Positions 63,177-64,000 of a stretch of 64,000 nt of DNA are shown piece by piece. Under the pieces are notes generated by a model that was not told the origin of the DNA, made no database searches, and saw only the letters and a program-made list of their open reading frames with translations. The stretch covers positions 61,123-125,122 of the forward strand of contig JAPFDS010000036.1 in the NCBI GenBank assembly GCA_026168805.1, in the 5' to 3' direction. The stretch is from Caryophanales bacterium (GTDB lineage Bacteria > Bacillota > Bacilli > Bacillales > Amphibacillaceae). The position numbers and the translations under genes were made by a program. The first letter of the stretch is position 1, and each line of letters opens with the position of its first letter.

Positions 63177-63368
63177 AAAATTAGGAATTACCAAAAGGAA
63201 TGTTATGGGCTTGATGGAAGAAAAGTGTTAATTGCAACAAATATGGGTAAAGTTACCTCGGAATTACTTGAAGATATACACCATAATGATAATTTGCACA
63301 TTGTACCTACTGAAATGGTAGATTATTTACTTGGCTACCGATTTATCTTTTTAAAACACGTTTTATAA
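63177..63368 (+). pseudogene. remnant of a second replication-relaxation gene
   Basis: An open frame without a start encodes IRNYQKECYGLDGRKVLIA, then TNMGKV and EDIHHNDNLHIVPTEM, matching the last 55 residues of the intact protein (IRSYRKERYELDGRKVLVA, TNMGEV, KDIHHVEYLHIAHAEM). The nucleotide match covers 62589-62720 and 63177-63320. Only the 3' end of a paralogue is left. Confidence 0.8.
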
Positions 63369-63508
63369 ATATAGTGAGTTTAATTTTCTACGTGATATAG
63401 ATCTAATTGGTATTAGGTAAATATCTAGTATTTCTTATAGACATATGAACTTTTAGGAAACATTCCTGTATAACCACCATCTGAACTGAATAGAAGGTGG
63501 TTATACGA
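63369..63508. other. gene-free AT-rich region
   Basis: 140 bp between the remnant and a minus-strand gene. It contains the inverted repeat TATAACCACC(A/T)TC near 63470-63505 (TATAACCACCATCTG and AGGTGGTTATA), which probably terminates the minus-strand gene. Nothing else is seen. Confidence 0.5.
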
Positions 63509-63850
63509 TTAATTTATTATATTATTTTTTGAACTATTTATTTCTTTTAAATCAAGAGGATTAAGTAACATCAACATTTCAAGGCCATTCAAGTGTGGTA
63601 AGTCTTCCAAAAAGCTAACCAGTTCTATTCTATCTTGGAATGTAAAAGCAGCTAATTCTTGAACTAAGTCATAAGCATCTGCTTCATTATTGAAAAGTAA
63701 TTGATAAATTCTTAAAATATGGGCTGAACCAACTTCGTGGGAAAGTGTTGCAATCCCTACATCGCTTGCGTTTTCTGGAAAAATCGTTCCCTCAACCCTC
63801 ATATTTTCTAACAGTTCATTTGGATATACTACACTTTTATTTTCATTCAT
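63509..63850 (-). CDS. hypothetical protein of the element
   Basis: 113 residues, acidic, largely helical by composition (AAFTFQDRIELVSFLEDLP), without membrane segments or a known domain. ATG 63850 has no good ribosome site; ATG 63799 is an alternative. A 22-bp tandem repeat with hairpins lies directly upstream. Confidence 0.5.
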   Translation of the reverse strand: MNENKSVVYPNELLENMRVEGTIFPENASDVGIATLSHEVGSAHILRIYQLLFNNEADAYDLVQELAAFTFQDRIELVSFLEDLPHLNGLEMLMLLNPLDLKEINSSKNNIIN

Positions 63851-63866
63851 TTTATCAGATGATTAT

Positions 63867-63953
63867 TGCGGAGCAAAAGCTCCAGTCCTGCGGACTTTAG
63901 CTCCGACCGATGCGGATAATAGCCCCAAGAGTGCGGAAGCTGCTCCACTCTTC
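63867..63953. repeat. 22-bp iteron-like tandem repeat (four units)
   Basis: TGCGGA occurs at 63867, 63889, 63911 and 63932, spaced 22, 22 and 21 bp, usually followed by AGCTCC about 9 bp later. Several local stems form (GGAGC-AAAA-GCTCC, AGTCC-TGC-GGACT, AAGAGTG...CACTCTT). The stretch is GC-rich within AT-rich DNA. Confidence 0.65.
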
Positions 63954-64000
63954 TACCATAAATCAACAATTTAATAGGTACACTTGTAACCCTTTTGTAT

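Larger units (their letters stand above)
55865..64000. mobile_element. integrated mobile element, left part (right end outside window)
   Basis: Bounded on the left by the tRNA-Ala fragment. The content is integrase, regulators, ATPase, RusA-like nuclease, replication-relaxation protein and iteron-like repeats. The base composition is clearly more AT-rich than the flanking chromosome. No structural phage or conjugation genes are seen in the 8 kb visible, so prophage, satellite and integrative plasmid-like element all remain possible. Confidence 0.85.

Noticed and set aside
63867..63953. CRISPR array
   Set aside because: Units are contiguous 22-mers without spacers, diverged, and no cas genes are near.

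Overview
The window looks like chromosome from a low-GC Firmicute of the order Bacillales, most likely a Bacillaceae relative. The evidence is strong AGGAGG-type ribosome binding sites, frequent TTG and GTG starts, a bacillithiol-dependent bacilliredoxin (BrxC/YtxJ), and close homologues of Bacillus subtilis MtnE, LipM, HmoA, YdbS/YdbT, YvbJ and YtfP. The species cannot be named from sequence alone. Two parts can be told apart: about 55.8 kb of ordinary chromosome (1-55860) and the left end of an integrated mobile element (about 55865 to the right edge).

Layout. 1-8.0 kb: a cut MFS transporter, a phytoene/squalene synthase-like enzyme, brxC, a VanZ protein, a lipoprotein deacetylase with an RluA-type pseudouridine synthase, then a TPP riboswitch with its own terminator followed by lipM-lipA. 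8.0-13.6 kb: YeiH exporter with a divergent LysR regulator, the kynurenine operon kynU-kynA-kynB (tryptophan to anthranilate), and a DUF3298 protein. 13.7-16.7 kb: an operon of a metal-binding HMA protein, a P1B ATPase with a CPG instead of a CPC motif, and an FNR-like (FLP-type) regulator, preceded by an FNR-like box placed at about -41.5. 16.8-28.6 kb: housekeeping and stress genes (mtnE, ytfP, fabF-like, ydbST, a sigma-B-type stress gene, SulP with a universal stress protein). 28.7-34.4 kb: a CmtR-like sensor with a CadA-type ATPase, a Fur-boxed heme monooxygenase and two oxidoreductases. 34.6-55.8 kb: TcaA-like protein, cardiolipin synthase, twin AbgT transporters, a DHH-CBS-nucleotidyltransferase fusion, a pair of unknown paralogous membrane proteins, a VTC polyphosphate polymerase with DUF4956, transporters, Hsp20 and an acyl-CoA synthetase.

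Mobile element. At 55865-55911 lies the 3' part of a tRNA-Ala(GGC) gene without its 5' half. Next to it are three direct repeats and a tyrosine integrase, then a divergent control region, two small HTH proteins, a Walker-type ATPase, a RusA-like nuclease, a replication-relaxation protein, a decayed second copy of the last, and several iteron-like repeat clusters. No capsid genes are visible. The right end, where an intact tRNA-Ala would be expected, lies outside the window.

Repeats. Three repeat families stand out: (i) about 114-bp palindromic elements with GTGAATTTCATAAT ends (three good copies and one decayed), all placed just after genes and with compensatory stem changes; (ii) 51-bp tandem units with TAGTGCC/GGCACTA arms at three intergenic loci; (iii) a separate 51-bp array at 3178. 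The points most worth following up are the TPP riboswitch on lipoate genes, the palindromic and 51-bp repeat families, the FLP metal operon and the RusA-bearing island.
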